Shown: positions 16,788-25,174 of the stretch, piece by piece
Position numbering within the stretch: the first letter of the stretch is position 1
How the letters are laid out: each line of letters starts with the position of its first letter
Assembly: GCA_947259105.1 (NCBI GenBank)
Contig: CAMYKU010000049.1
Location: forward strand, 1-39,843
DNA length: 39,843 nt
From: an uncultured Alphaproteobacteria bacterium
GTDB taxonomy: Bacteria > Pseudomonadota > Alphaproteobacteria > UBA8366 > JADFVY01
Direction of reading: 5' to 3'
Position numbers and translations under genes: made by a program
The notes under the pieces: model-generated
What the model saw: the letters and a program-made list of their open reading frames with translations, nothing else
Databases searched by the model: none
Told to the model about the DNA's origin: nothing

Positions 16788-18103
16788 GCAGCGGGCCGCG
16801 GCAGGAGGGCCTGTTCGAATCCTCCGCGCCGCGGCCGCTTGCCGACCGTCTGCGGCCGCAGGACCTGGCGGAGATCGTCGGCCAGGATCATCTGCTGGCG
16901 GAGGGCGGGGCGCTGCGTCGCATGACCGATGCCGGGCGTCTCGCGTCGATGATCCTGTGGGGTCCGCCCGGCTGCGGCAAGACGACCATCGCGCGGCTGC
17001 TGGCCGACCGGACGGAGCTCGAGTTCGAACCGTTGTCGGCGGTGTTTTCGGGCGTTGCCGACTTGCGCAAGGTGTTCGAGAGGGCCAAGGCGCGGCGGCT
17101 GTCCGGCCACGGCACGCTCCTGTTCATCGATGAGATCCACCGGTTCAACCGTGCCCAGCAGGACGGGTTCCTGCCCTATGTCGAGGACGGGACCGTCATT
17201 CTGGTCGGCGCGACGACGGAAAACCCCAGCTTCGAGTTGAACGCGGCGCTGCTCTCCCGCTGCCAGGTGTTCGTCCTGAACCGGCTCGATGATGCTGCGC
17301 TCGAAAACCTGCTGCAGCGCGCGGAGGCCGCCGAGGGCGCTACCCTGCCGCTGGACGCGGATGCGCGGGCGGCGTTGCGGGCGATGGCCGACGGCGACGG
17401 ACGGTTCGCCTTGAATCTGGCGGAGGAACTGTTCGCCCTGGATTCTGGTACCGCCCTGGATACCGTGGCGCTGGCCGCTACTGTCCAGCGGCGTGCGCCG
17501 CTCTACGACAAGAGCCAGGAGGGCCATTACAACCTGATCAGCGCATTGCACAAATCGCTGCGCGGCTCGGACGCGGATGCCGGCCTCTACTGGCTCGCGC
17601 GGATGCTGGTCGGGGGCGAGGACCCCCGCTATATCGCACGGCGTCTGGCGCGTTTTGCGTATGAGGATGTCGGGCTTGCCGACCCGCAGGCAGCGCCGCA
17701 GGCCCTGGCCGCCTGGGACTGCTACGAGCGGCTGGGATCGCCCGAAGGCGAACTGGCGCTTGCGCAGGCGGTCGTCTATCTCGCGACCGCGCCGAAATCG
17801 AACGCCGTGTACAAGGCGCTGGGGTCGGCGATGCGCAGCGCGCGCGAAACCGGCTCGCTGATGCCCCCGAAGCATATCCTGAACGCACCGACACACCTGA
17901 TGAAGGAGCTCGGTTACGGCAAGGATTACGCCTACGATCATGACGTGGCGGATGGCTTCTCGGGACAGGACTATTTCCCCGGGGCGATGGCGCGGCGCCG
18001 GTTCTACCGTCCCGTCGAACGCGGCTTCGAGCGCGAAATCGCCAAGCGCCTGGAGTACTGGGACAGGCTGCGGCAATCGGCGGGCCCGGATGGCGGCGGG
18101 TAA
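16784..18103 (+). CDS. rarA: Replication-associated recombination ATPase RarA (MgsA)
   Basis: RarA is a cytoplasmic AAA+ ATPase related to clamp loaders and RuvB, acting at stalled replication forks. The 439-residue product has Walker A GPPGCGKT at residues 60-67, Walker B LLFIDEIHRFN at about 112-122, and sensor-1-like VGATTENPSFELNAALLSRC. The C-terminal part contains the family segments RYIARRLARFAYEDVGLADP and SNAVYKALG. It overlaps the protease gene by 4 bases; a Do-protease/rarA pair is common in alphaproteobacteria. No terminator is evident directly after it. Confidence 0.95.
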   Translation: MSSGPRQEGLFESSAPRPLADRLRPQDLAEIVGQDHLLAEGGALRRMTDAGRLASMILWGPPGCGKTTIARLLADRTELEFEPLSAVFSGVADLRKVFERAKARRLSGHGTLLFIDEIHRFNRAQQDGFLPYVEDGTVILVGATTENPSFELNAALLSRCQVFVLNRLDDAALENLLQRAEAAEGATLPLDADARAALRAMADGDGRFALNLAEELFALDSGTALDTVALAATVQRRAPLYDKSQEGHYNLISALHKSLRGSDADAGLYWLARMLVGGEDPRYIARRLARFAYEDVGLADPQAAPQALAAWDCYERLGSPEGELALAQAVVYLATAPKSNAVYKALGSAMRSARETGSLMPPKHILNAPTHLMKELGYGKDYAYDHDVADGFSGQDYFPGAMARRRFYRPVERGFEREIAKRLEYWDRLRQSAGPDGGG

Positions 18104-18203
18104 GACATGGCCGCGCCTTCCACCGGATGGGTGGAATAACGGCGCACGCGAGGTGTACGCATCGGGACAGCATTAATAAACCAGAGAGAGGGAGCCGTTC
18201 GAA

Positions 18204-18434
18204 ATGAAACAATTGCTCATTGCCACGATCGTGATCTTCGGGTTCGCGAGCCCCGCACTCGCGGCGCATTGTCCGAAGGATGCAAAACTGATTGAAGCGT
18301 CCCTTGCGAGCCAGGGCAACGAGGAGGCCAAGGCCCTTCACGACAAGGGCGTGGCGTTGCACAGTTCGGGCAAGCACAAGGAATCGCTCGAGGCGCTGCA
18401 CCAGGCGATGGAAATACTCGGAATCGCGCACTGA
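18204..18434 (+). CDS. Small exported helical protein, unknown function
   Basis: This 76-residue product begins MKQLLIATIVIFGFASPALAAHC, a clear Sec signal peptide with an ALA-A cleavage site near residue 20. The mature ~56 residues form two predicted helices (EEAKALHDKGVALHSSGKHK and then ESLEALHQAMEIL), resembling a single TPR-like hairpin. A purine-rich GAGAGAGGGAG lies upstream. It stands alone between rarA and a hairpin terminator. Possible roles include a periplasmic adaptor; no family is recognised with confidence. Confidence 0.8.
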   Translation: MKQLLIATIVIFGFASPALAAHCPKDAKLIEASLASQGNEEAKALHDKGVALHSSGKHKESLEALHQAMEILGIAH

Positions 18435-18471
18435 CCACCTCGGTTTGCATTTAACCGCAGAGCATTTGAAC

Positions 18472-18499
18472 GAAGGCCCCGTCATCGCACGGGGCCTTC
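18472..18499 (+). terminator. Hairpin terminator after the 76-residue exported gene
   Basis: GAAGGCCCCGT (18472-18482), loop CATCGC, ACGGGGCCTTC (18489-18499) make a perfect 11-bp stem 37 bases past the stop. The tail is not T-rich, although the stem itself ends in CTTCC. It is strong enough to end transcription or protect the 3' end. Confidence 0.75.
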
Positions 18500-18645
18500 C
18501 TCACGCCGTGCCTGCCGGTCCCGCATCGCCATCGCGTCGCCACAATTTCCGGCAATAGTTCCTGTAATGAATGCATCCGCGGAAACGTTCTGTCCGCGCG
18601 GCGGACCCTCCGCCGGATGCTTTGATCGCCGCAGGCAGGATCATC

Positions 18646-20565
18646 ATGAGCTTGAAGGCTTCGAGACGTTTCTCAATGCGCGATCGACGTCGCCTCGGCT
18701 GGCGGGATTTCATCATCGTGCTCTTGTCGGGCGCCGTCGCCGTTATGGGAACCTTTGCCTATTTCGCATACTCCCTGCCGCTTCCGGACGGCTTCGGGGA
18801 GGCGCCCGACCGGCCGTCGATGCTGCTGAAGGCGGAAAACGACGAGGTCTTTGCCAGCCGCGGCGCGTTTCGCGGCGAATGGCTGGCGGCTGAGGAACTG
18901 CCCGAGCAGCTCCGGCAGGCCGTGGTTGCGGCGGAGGACCGCCGCTTCTATTTGCATTCCGGCATCGACCTGCGCGGCATTGGTCGGGCAGTTGCGGCGA
19001 ATGTCGAGGCCGGTGAAATCCGTCAGGGCGGCAGCACCATCACCCAGCAGCTCGCCAAGACCTATTTCCTGGAACCGGACCGTACCATCAAGCGCAAGGT
19101 TCAGGACATGATGCTGGCGCTGTGGCTGGAAAACCGGCTCGCCAAGGATGATATCCTCGCGAATTACCTGAATTCCGTCTATTTCGGCGCCGGGGCCTAC
19201 GGCGTCGACGCCGCGGCCTGGCGCTATTTCAGAAAATCGGCGCGGTCCTTGAGTCTTTCGGAGTCGGCCATGCTCGCCGGGCTGATCCGGGCGCCCTCGC
19301 GGTATTCGCCGGTGAAGGATCTGGAGACGGCGCAGGCGCGCGCCGCGATGGTTCTGGGCCTGATGCTCGGCGAAGGATACATCGGCGAAGACGAGGCCCA
19401 GGCGGCACGGGCGGAGCCGGCGGTCCTGGCCATAGCGCCGGACGCTCACCCGGGCTGGAACTATCTGGCCGACTGGGTCGAGCAGGATTCTCACAGGCTG
19501 CTTGGCCCGATGGCCGCCGATCTTTCCGTCCAGACAACCCTGGTCCCGGAGATCCAGAATTTGGCCGAAGACACGATCGCGAGATGGTCAGGCATCCTTG
19601 GCACCGGTGAGGAGGCGGTTGAAACTGCCCTGGTCGCCATGACGCTCGACGGCGCCGTCGTCGCCATGGTCGGGGGGCGCAATTACCGGGAGAGTCAGTT
19701 CAATCGTGCAACGCAAGCCAAACGGCAGCCGGGTTCCGCCTTCAAGCTGTTCGTCTATCTTGCGGCACTCGACGCCGGGTTCCGGCCCGACAGCCTGGCG
19801 GTGGACGAGCCCATCGAGGTCGACGGCTGGAAGCCGCGCAACGCCTCGGGCGAATTCAGGGGCCAGGTGACCTTGCGCACCGCATTCGCCGAATCGATCA
19901 ACACCGTTGCGGTGAAGCTTACCGAACATATCGGCCGCGAGAAGGTTATCGGCGTGGCCAGGGTGCTGGGGATCACTTCCAACCTGCAGCCGACGCCCAG
20001 CCTTGCGCTGGGCAGTTTCGAGACGACATTGCTGGAGCTCACCGGCGCCTATGCGGCGATCGCCGCCGACGTGAAGCGGGTCGAGCCCTATGTGATCCGG
20101 GAGATTCGCGGCCGGGGCCGAACGCTCTATGAATACCGCTCTCCCGCCGGCGGCGACCGGGGCACGATTCCCTGGAAGCGAGATGCCATGGTCAACATGC
20201 TGATGGCCGCGGTTCAGACCGGAACCGGCCGGGCCAGCGCTTTCGGCCGCCCTTCGGCGGGCAAGACCGGCACCAGCGAGGACAATCGGGACGGCTGGTT
20301 CATCGGCTTCACGGGGGACCTGGTGGTCGGGGTCTGGGCCGGCCGCGACGACAACAAGCCGGTCGAGGGTTTGCAGGGCGGCGGAATCCCGGCGCGCATC
20401 TGGCGTGATTTCATGACCGCGGTCTATGCGGCGCCGGGCGCCGACGGAAAGGAGCCGTTTGTCGCCGATGCGGCGACGAAGCACGTGCCCGTTTCAGCCG
20501 GGGACGGCAACGATCCGTTGAGTCTGAAGGATCTTGGCGACGTTATTCGCCAGCTGTTCGAGTAG
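18646..20565 (+). CDS. Class A penicillin-binding protein (PBP1A family)
   Basis: This bifunctional inner-membrane peptidoglycan synthase polymerises glycan and cross-links peptides. From ATG 18646 it is 639 residues: one membrane anchor (about 22-44), then the GT51 glycosyltransferase domain with EDRRFYLHSG (97-106) and GGSTITQQ (128-135). The transpeptidase domain has SAFK (Ser364), SIN (417-419) and KTG (540-542). An in-frame ATG at 18571 lacks a binding site, while AGGA lies 5 bases before 18646. It is shorter than E. coli PBP1A and shows no obvious OB insertion. It ends 5 bases from the convergent diguanylate cyclase gene. Confidence 0.94.
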   Translation: MSLKASRRFSMRDRRRLGWRDFIIVLLSGAVAVMGTFAYFAYSLPLPDGFGEAPDRPSMLLKAENDEVFASRGAFRGEWLAAEELPEQLRQAVVAAEDRRFYLHSGIDLRGIGRAVAANVEAGEIRQGGSTITQQLAKTYFLEPDRTIKRKVQDMMLALWLENRLAKDDILANYLNSVYFGAGAYGVDAAAWRYFRKSARSLSLSESAMLAGLIRAPSRYSPVKDLETAQARAAMVLGLMLGEGYIGEDEAQAARAEPAVLAIAPDAHPGWNYLADWVEQDSHRLLGPMAADLSVQTTLVPEIQNLAEDTIARWSGILGTGEEAVETALVAMTLDGAVVAMVGGRNYRESQFNRATQAKRQPGSAFKLFVYLAALDAGFRPDSLAVDEPIEVDGWKPRNASGEFRGQVTLRTAFAESINTVAVKLTEHIGREKVIGVARVLGITSNLQPTPSLALGSFETTLLELTGAYAAIAADVKRVEPYVIREIRGRGRTLYEYRSPAGGDRGTIPWKRDAMVNMLMAAVQTGTGRASAFGRPSAGKTGTSEDNRDGWFIGFTGDLVVGVWAGRDDNKPVEGLQGGGIPARIWRDFMTAVYAAPGADGKEPFVADAATKHVPVSAGDGNDPLSLKDLGDVIRQLFE

Positions 20566-20570
20566 CTTTT

Positions 20571-21872
20571 CTACACGCTTACCTGGTTCCGGCCGCCCTT
20601 CTTGGCGCGGTAGAGCGCCTGATCGGCGGCCTTGATCACGGTGTCCGGGGACGGGTTGTTGTCCGACCGCTCGGCAACGCCGATGCTGATCGTTACCGAG
20701 ACTTTCCTGCCGTTCTTTGTCTTGCCGTTCGATCTGTTCTCGGCGTTCTTTTTCTTGCGGTCCTTCGACCGGATCGTGAACCCGGAATCCTTGATGTTCT
20801 GGCGCAACGAATCGAGATGTTCGACGGCCTCGTCGCTGGACTTCCCGGAAAACACGATCGTGAACTCCTCGCCGCCGTAACGGAAAGCCTTGCCGCCCCC
20901 GCCGACCATTTCCATGCGGCTGGCCACCATGCGCAGCACCTGGTCCCCGACATCGTGGCCATAGGTATCGTTGAATTTCTTGAAGTGATCGACATCCAGC
21001 ATCGCGATCGCGTAGCGGGATCCCAGCTTCATGGTCTCGTTCATCAGCGCGCGGCGCCCGGGCAGGCCGGTCAACTCGTCATGAAAGGCCAGCCGGTAGC
21101 CGTCCTGGATCGCCGCGATCAACAGCGTCGTCGCCGCGGTGGTGAAGAACACGGACCCGGTCGACGCGTTGCCCGCGAAGTGCAACGCCAGTCCCACCGC
21201 AACCAGCGCACCCAGCGCACCGCTTTCCAGCGGCGGGTTGCCGAGGGCGACGAGCCGCAGCACGATGAACAGCGCCGCCGCGCCGAAGGCCACGAGAGCA
21301 AGCGCCGGAATAGTGGTCTGCGGCAGATAGGCTTGCGGCACCAACCGCAGGGACAGAACGAGCCTCACCCAATCGTGCAGACTGCCGGCGACATCGTCGA
21401 CCAGCCAGAAATGCGCCCCGGCAATCGCCACCGCGACGCCGCCGACCGCGGCGAACCCCAGGGCGCGGGTCAGCCCGAGCCGCGACAGCAGGCCGCGCTC
21501 ATGCAGGAGGGAGAGGGTAACGAGGCCAATCGGGAACAGAAACGCATACGCCATGTAGCCGACTTCGCCGGTTGTCCCAGGCTTGATGTTGCTTGCCGGT
21601 CCCAGCAGAAGCCAGTGTCCGATCACCAGAATTGCCATCGAAAACACCAGGCGGCTGCGATTGAAACGCCACCCGATGATCGCGCCGACCAATCCCAGCC
21701 CATAGGGCAGATAGGGCAACAGCAGGCCGATGGCTTCGGGAACGTGGGACGAATACAACATCGCGCCCCACGCGGCGGCAAGGAGCAGGGCGGGCCAGAA
21801 AACAGCGGCGGGCAAGCGGATCGCGGCGCGTCCCAGGCTGTCGGCGGTAATGGCTGTCATGGCATGCGGCAT
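20571..21872 (-). CDS. Membrane-bound diguanylate cyclase (GGEEF)
   Basis: This enzyme would make cyclic di-GMP from two GTP. The 433-residue product has about seven or eight hydrophobic segments in residues 15-255, forming an uncharacterised membrane sensor, and a GGDEF domain from about 260. The active-site motif is GGEEF near 333-337, and the metal/substrate segment DVDHFKKFNDTYGHDVGD is intact. The RxxD product-inhibition site expected five residues before GGEEF is replaced by glycines (VGGGGKAFRY). A lysine-rich insert (RKKKNAENRSNGKTKNGRK) interrupts the domain between GGEEF and the SIGVA strand. Start at 21872 is likely but a second ATG at 21860 is equally possible. Confidence 0.93.
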   Translation of the reverse strand: MPHAMTAITADSLGRAAIRLPAAVFWPALLLAAAWGAMLYSSHVPEAIGLLLPYLPYGLGLVGAIIGWRFNRSRLVFSMAILVIGHWLLLGPASNIKPGTTGEVGYMAYAFLFPIGLVTLSLLHERGLLSRLGLTRALGFAAVGGVAVAIAGAHFWLVDDVAGSLHDWVRLVLSLRLVPQAYLPQTTIPALALVAFGAAALFIVLRLVALGNPPLESGALGALVAVGLALHFAGNASTGSVFFTTAATTLLIAAIQDGYRLAFHDELTGLPGRRALMNETMKLGSRYAIAMLDVDHFKKFNDTYGHDVGDQVLRMVASRMEMVGGGGKAFRYGGEEFTIVFSGKSSDEAVEHLDSLRQNIKDSGFTIRSKDRKKKNAENRSNGKTKNGRKVSVTISIGVAERSDNNPSPDTVIKAADQALYRAKKGGRNQVSV

Positions 21873-21914
21873 TTGCTTGTTGGTGGAGTAGACCCCTGGC
21901 GAAAATCATAGATG

Positions 21915-21927
21915 GTAAAGTGTTTAC
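21915..21927. promoter_or_regulatory. Inverted repeat, candidate operator of the cyclase gene
   Basis: GTAAA-GTG-TTTAC is a perfect 5+5 inverted repeat 43 bases upstream of the diguanylate cyclase start. The position, close to the expected promoter, suits a repressor or activator site. The binding protein is unknown. Confidence 0.4.
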
Positions 21928-22128
21928 TTGAGGTGAACGTCCGCCGCGCCGGGTGCCGGAGCCGGCTCGCCGCCCGAAATATTCCATGCTCTGGTCAGTT
22001 AACCCACGCCTCCCTGCTTCGACAGGACGCCCTTTTTTGGGTTGAAGTCCCGGCGCGCCCTGCTGGCTGAAGCAACATCCCATTTTCAGAAAGAAACTCC
22101 CGTAAAATCCCATAATATATACAATATA

Positions 22129-22167
22129 ATAGTTAACAAATATAGTAAACAAATATAGTTAACAAAT
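22129..22167. repeat. Three tandem 13-bp AT-rich repeats
   Basis: Units at 22129-22141, 22142-22154 and 22155-22167 read ATAGTTAACAAAT, ATAGTAAACAAAT and ATAGTTAACAAAT, differing by one base. They contain GTTAAC palindromes spaced 13 bases apart. They lie between the diguanylate cyclase and SleB genes. An iteron-like protein-binding array or a bent-DNA element are both possible. Confidence 0.85.
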
Positions 22168-22206
22168 ACACTTTATAAAATTATCGGGATTTTTCCATCT
22201 ATTCAA

Positions 22207-22246
22207 TTGATTTCCGGATCACTATCTGATATTAACGTTTTGTTAA
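22207..22246 (+). promoter_or_regulatory. Candidate promoter with overlapping CtrA-like site
   Basis: TTGATT (22207-22212), a 17-base spacer and TATTAA (22230-22235) resemble a sigma-70 promoter. TTAACGTTTTGTTAA at 22232-22246 fits the TTAA-N7-TTAA arrangement of the alphaproteobacterial cell-cycle regulator CtrA and overlaps the -10 region. The hydrolase gene starts about 120 bases downstream. If real, CtrA at this position might repress or tune transcription. Seen by motif only. Confidence 0.5.
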
Positions 22247-22364
22247 GGAGTTTTGGGGAGGCAGCGCTTCGATCTGGGGAGGTCTCAGCGCCGCAGCATC
22301 TCCGAAGACTCGCCCCGAAACCATGCCGCCAAGGCCGGACAGGGGTCGAAGAGTCCATAAAAAC

Positions 22365-22991
22365 ATGAATGCTTGGGTGGATGGTATGCTGCAAAAGGGG
22401 TCATTGATCGCTCTGGCGACAATTCTGTTGGCTGTCGTATTTCCCGGTGAGGGGAAGGCGGATATCAGAGATGAAATCAACTGCCTTGCGCTGAATATCT
22501 ATTTCGAGGCGCGGGGTGAGCCGGTCGTCGGCAAGATCGCCGTCGGCCATGTCGTTTTGAACAGGGTTGCAGATAAGCGTTATCCCGACAAGATCTGCGC
22601 GGTCGTCAAGCAGGGCGGACCGAAGCCAAGGCACAGATGCCAGTTTTCCTGGTGGTGCGATGGCCGCAGCGACCGTCCTCGCGACGTGCAGGCCTGGAAG
22701 GAAAGCCAGGTTCTGGCCAGGGTGGTGTTCTGGGGTTACGCCGAGGATCCGACCAGCGGCGCGCTGTGGTACCATGCGGATTATGCGCTGCCGGCCTGGG
22801 GCCGGAAGTTGCCCCGTGGGCCGATGATCGGGCGGCACCAGTTCTATGTGCCCAATGCGCCGAGGCTGTCGCAGGCCGAGCCCAAACTGTCCGGCGACGC
22901 GTTGACTTCGGCGATCGGCGTCTTCAAGGGAGGCACCGCCGACGATGGCACCCGGGATGAGACGATCCGGGACGGCGACGAAGCCATCTGA
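22365..22991 (+). CDS. Cell-wall hydrolase, SleB family
   Basis: The family (Hydrolase_2 type) cleaves peptidoglycan; SleB of Bacillus is a spore-cortex lytic transglycosylase, and proteobacterial members act in envelope remodelling. From ATG 22365 the 208-residue product has a hydrophobic N-terminal segment (about residues 10-28, GSLIALATILLAVVF). The domain then starts with NCLALNIYFEARGEP, whose YFEARGE glutamate is the presumed catalytic residue, and continues with GHVVLNRVADKRYPDKICAVV and CQFSWWCDG, then GALWYHADY. ATGs at 22323 and 22386 are alternatives; none has a strong binding site. A strong terminator follows. Confidence 0.9.
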   Translation: MNAWVDGMLQKGSLIALATILLAVVFPGEGKADIRDEINCLALNIYFEARGEPVVGKIAVGHVVLNRVADKRYPDKICAVVKQGGPKPRHRCQFSWWCDGRSDRPRDVQAWKESQVLARVVFWGYAEDPTSGALWYHADYALPAWGRKLPRGPMIGRHQFYVPNAPRLSQAEPKLSGDALTSAIGVFKGGTADDGTRDETIRDGDEAI

Positions 22992-23011
22992 ATACAGGGA
23001 AGAAGTCGACT

Positions 23012-23049
23012 GGGCCCGTCTTGTGATCAAGATCAAGACGGGCCCTTTC
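23012..23049 (+). terminator. Intrinsic terminator after the SleB-type hydrolase
   Basis: GGGCCCGTCTTG (23012-23023) pairs perfectly with CAAGACGGGCCC (23034-23045) around a 10-base loop, followed by TTTCG. The 12-bp stem begins 21 bases after the stop. Confidence 0.85.
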
Positions 23050-23125
23050 GATTCGTGCTAACCGGACTACCACTGTGGCCGTCGCGTGTTTCCGGGCCCG
23101 GTTCCCCGCCATTCGAGGAGGCACG

Positions 23126-23342
23126 ATGATGCGAACCATGAGCCTCGCCGGCACTGGAGCGTTCGTTGTGGCGACGTTGCTGCTTGCCGGTTGCGTGACA
23201 CCCGAAGGGGCGGCCACGCAGACCGATTTCGATGCGCTGCGATCCGAGATCGCAGATCTGCGGGCCCGGATCGACAGCGGCGGATGCGAAGGCCGCGAGC
23301 GAGAAGGCGGACCGTATCTATACGCAGTCGCTGCGCAAGTAG
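23126..23342 (+). pseudogene. Lpp-like alanine-zipper lipoprotein, frameshifted
   Basis: ATG 23126, after GAGGAG, encodes a lipoprotein signal with the lipobox LLAGC (about residues 18-22) and a short coiled-coil segment (FDALRSEIADLRARIDS). In this frame it then runs into an unusual GGCEGREREGG tail ending at 23380. One frame over, from 23280, the DNA reads ADAKAASEKADRIYTQSLRK and stops at 23340-23342, the typical end of alphaproteobacterial alanine-zipper lipoproteins. One extra G in the GCGGCGG tract at 23277-23283 explains the switch. The repaired protein would be about 71 residues with a C-terminal lysine, as in Braun lipoprotein. It could be a true frameshift or a base-call error. Confidence 0.75.
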
Positions 23343-23376
23343 GCGGCGAGTCAGACCTTACAGCCGGGATAACGCC

Positions 23377-25119
23377 CTAGTTCTTCGGCGGAATTACCGG
23401 CAGCAGTACATAGGGCGCAGCGCCGTCGCCGAAATGCAGCGTCGTCGTGCCGGCGAAGATTTCCGGCGGGCGGTTGCGCGGGTCGTCGTGCAGGAATGGC
23501 CCGCAGCCGGTCAGTTCGTTCTTGAAGGCCGACAGCCGCGCCCCGGTCGATTTGGCGTATTCGTAATCCTTGCCGCGCACCGTCAGCGCGATCCGGTAGC
23601 CGGGCGGAATGACGATCGAGGTCGGCCAGATTTCGACGTCGAGTTCCACGACCTCGCCGGGCGAGAGCGGCATCGGCTCATCGTGGATATGGTAGGGCCG
23701 GTAAGGCTCGCTCAATCCCGGATCGAGCTCGCGGTGCGAGGCCCGCAGCCAGCCCTGTCCGATCGGCGTGTGCGGGTCGATCGCGCCCTGGAACACGACC
23801 TCTTCGCCCTCCGGGTCGAACACGCGCAGCACGATGAAGATATCGGCGTCCTGCGTCGATGAGGACACGAACAGCTTGACTGCCGAAGGGCCGGTGATTT
23901 CGGTCTCGGCCTCCAGGGGCGCCGTCGTGAAGGTGATGCCGTCGCCGGACGCATCGAACGCGGCGGGTGCTCCCGGTGCCGCCTCGTCGACGAGGGCGCC
24001 TCCTTCGGGCGCGAGATAGAACCGCGTCCAGCGGGTCCGCGCGATCGGCCACTCGGTCTCCTTGCGTTCCTCGAAGCGGTCGATATGGCGCACCTGGAGA
24101 AGGATCGGGGGCTCCCGGTCCCAGCCATTGTCCTCGCCCTTCAGGTAGTGGTCGAAGAACCGCTTCTGCAGCCGGACGCCGTAGTCCGTATAGAACTCGG
24201 TCCAGTGCTCGATCCCGTGCAGCTCCAGCCACTTCTCGCGCGACGCGGCGCGCACGAAACCCTCCACATTGCCGCGCAGATGCAGTCCCTGGCCACCCCA
24301 GTTGCCGGCGGAGAGCATCGGAACGGTTATCCTGTCCCACACGGGCGAGCGGTCGCGGTGGTAGGAATCGTCGAGCGGGTGGGCGAGGATATCGCCCCCG
24401 AAATCCGAGCGGTTGGCGGCCAGTTCCGCCTCGCTCAGCGTCTCCGGCCCGCAGACAAGGTCGCCGGTCACCCGGCTGCGGGGTCCGTTCTCGCCGCGGC
24501 CGTACTGCACGGTCTTGACCTGCATGTCGTACCAGTTCTCCCAGAAGGTGCAGAGCATGCCGCCATGGTGGGTCATGTCGCGATACCAGTCGGCCGCGCC
24601 CTCCCAGATGCACATCGCGGTCAGGTGCGGCGGCTGCAGCGACGCCACGTGCCACTGATTGATGGCGTAGTAGGAGATGCCGTTGAGGCCGATCTTGCCG
24701 TTGCTCCAGGGCTGCGCCGCTGCCCATTCGATGCAGTCGTGGAAATCCTTGGTCTCGCGCGGCGAGAAGTGATCGATGAATCCGGGCGTGCGGCCGCAAC
24801 CGCGGGAATCCACACGCACGCAGGCATAGCCGTCCGGCACCCATTTTTCGGGGTCGACCACCTCCCAGCTCTGGTAGGCGTTGGTCGAGCCGGCGGTCAC
24901 GTCCGGGTGCTGTTCCGCCATCCTGTTCCAGGCGCTCGGATAGCCTTCCTGGAACGCCAAACCCTTGCCGTAGGGGCCGTAGGTCAGGATCACCGGATAG
25001 TGGCCGTCCCCGGGCGGGCGGAAGACATCGGCCCGCAGGACGAGCCCGTCATCCATCTCGATCGGGACGTCCCAGTCGATGCGCATTCCGTCCCTGATTT
25101 CGCTCTTGAAGTCGCTCAT
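23377..25119 (-). CDS. CocE/NonD family alpha/beta hydrolase
   Basis: This 580-residue protein resembles cocaine esterase and X-Pro dipeptidyl-peptidase hydrolases (family S15), which cleave ester or amide bonds; the substrate cannot be told. It shows the early strand region VILTYGPYGKG, the nucleophile elbow GLNGISYYAINQW (Ser149), and the C-terminal jelly-roll domain typical of the family (TEITGPSAVKLFVSSSTQDADIF). No signal peptide is seen, so it is probably cytoplasmic. Start ATG 25119 has AGAAGG about 9 bases upstream; two earlier in-frame ATGs (25128, 25140) overlap that site. It is convergent with the lipoprotein pseudogene and lies 55 bases downstream of the OsmC-family gene on the same strand. 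Confidence 0.9.
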   Translation of the reverse strand: MSDFKSEIRDGMRIDWDVPIEMDDGLVLRADVFRPPGDGHYPVILTYGPYGKGLAFQEGYPSAWNRMAEQHPDVTAGSTNAYQSWEVVDPEKWVPDGYACVRVDSRGCGRTPGFIDHFSPRETKDFHDCIEWAAAQPWSNGKIGLNGISYYAINQWHVASLQPPHLTAMCIWEGAADWYRDMTHHGGMLCTFWENWYDMQVKTVQYGRGENGPRSRVTGDLVCGPETLSEAELAANRSDFGGDILAHPLDDSYHRDRSPVWDRITVPMLSAGNWGGQGLHLRGNVEGFVRAASREKWLELHGIEHWTEFYTDYGVRLQKRFFDHYLKGEDNGWDREPPILLQVRHIDRFEERKETEWPIARTRWTRFYLAPEGGALVDEAAPGAPAAFDASGDGITFTTAPLEAETEITGPSAVKLFVSSSTQDADIFIVLRVFDPEGEEVVFQGAIDPHTPIGQGWLRASHRELDPGLSEPYRPYHIHDEPMPLSPGEVVELDVEIWPTSIVIPPGYRIALTVRGKDYEYAKSTGARLSAFKNELTGCGPFLHDDPRNRPPEIFAGTTTLHFGDGAAPYVLLPVIPPKN

Positions 25120-25174
25120 CCAGCCCATCCTTCTCTGCATTCCGCCGGCCCGGCGCGCGCCGCGTGCCGCGCGC

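Larger units (their letters stand above)
21873..22364. other. AT-rich intergenic region between divergent genes
   Basis: This 492-base spacer separates the minus-strand diguanylate cyclase from the plus-strand cell-wall hydrolase. The stretch from about 22100 to 22250 is far more AT-rich than the rest of the window. It contains an inverted repeat near the cyclase start, three 13-bp tandem repeats and a CtrA-like site, listed separately. No open frame with coding character is seen. Confidence 0.8.

Noticed and set aside
22129-22167. Reading the three 13-bp repeats as a row of CtrA sites
   Set aside because: Half-sites recur every 13 bp, while CtrA full sites need TTAA-N7-TTAA (11-bp spacing). 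Only 22232-22246 fits.
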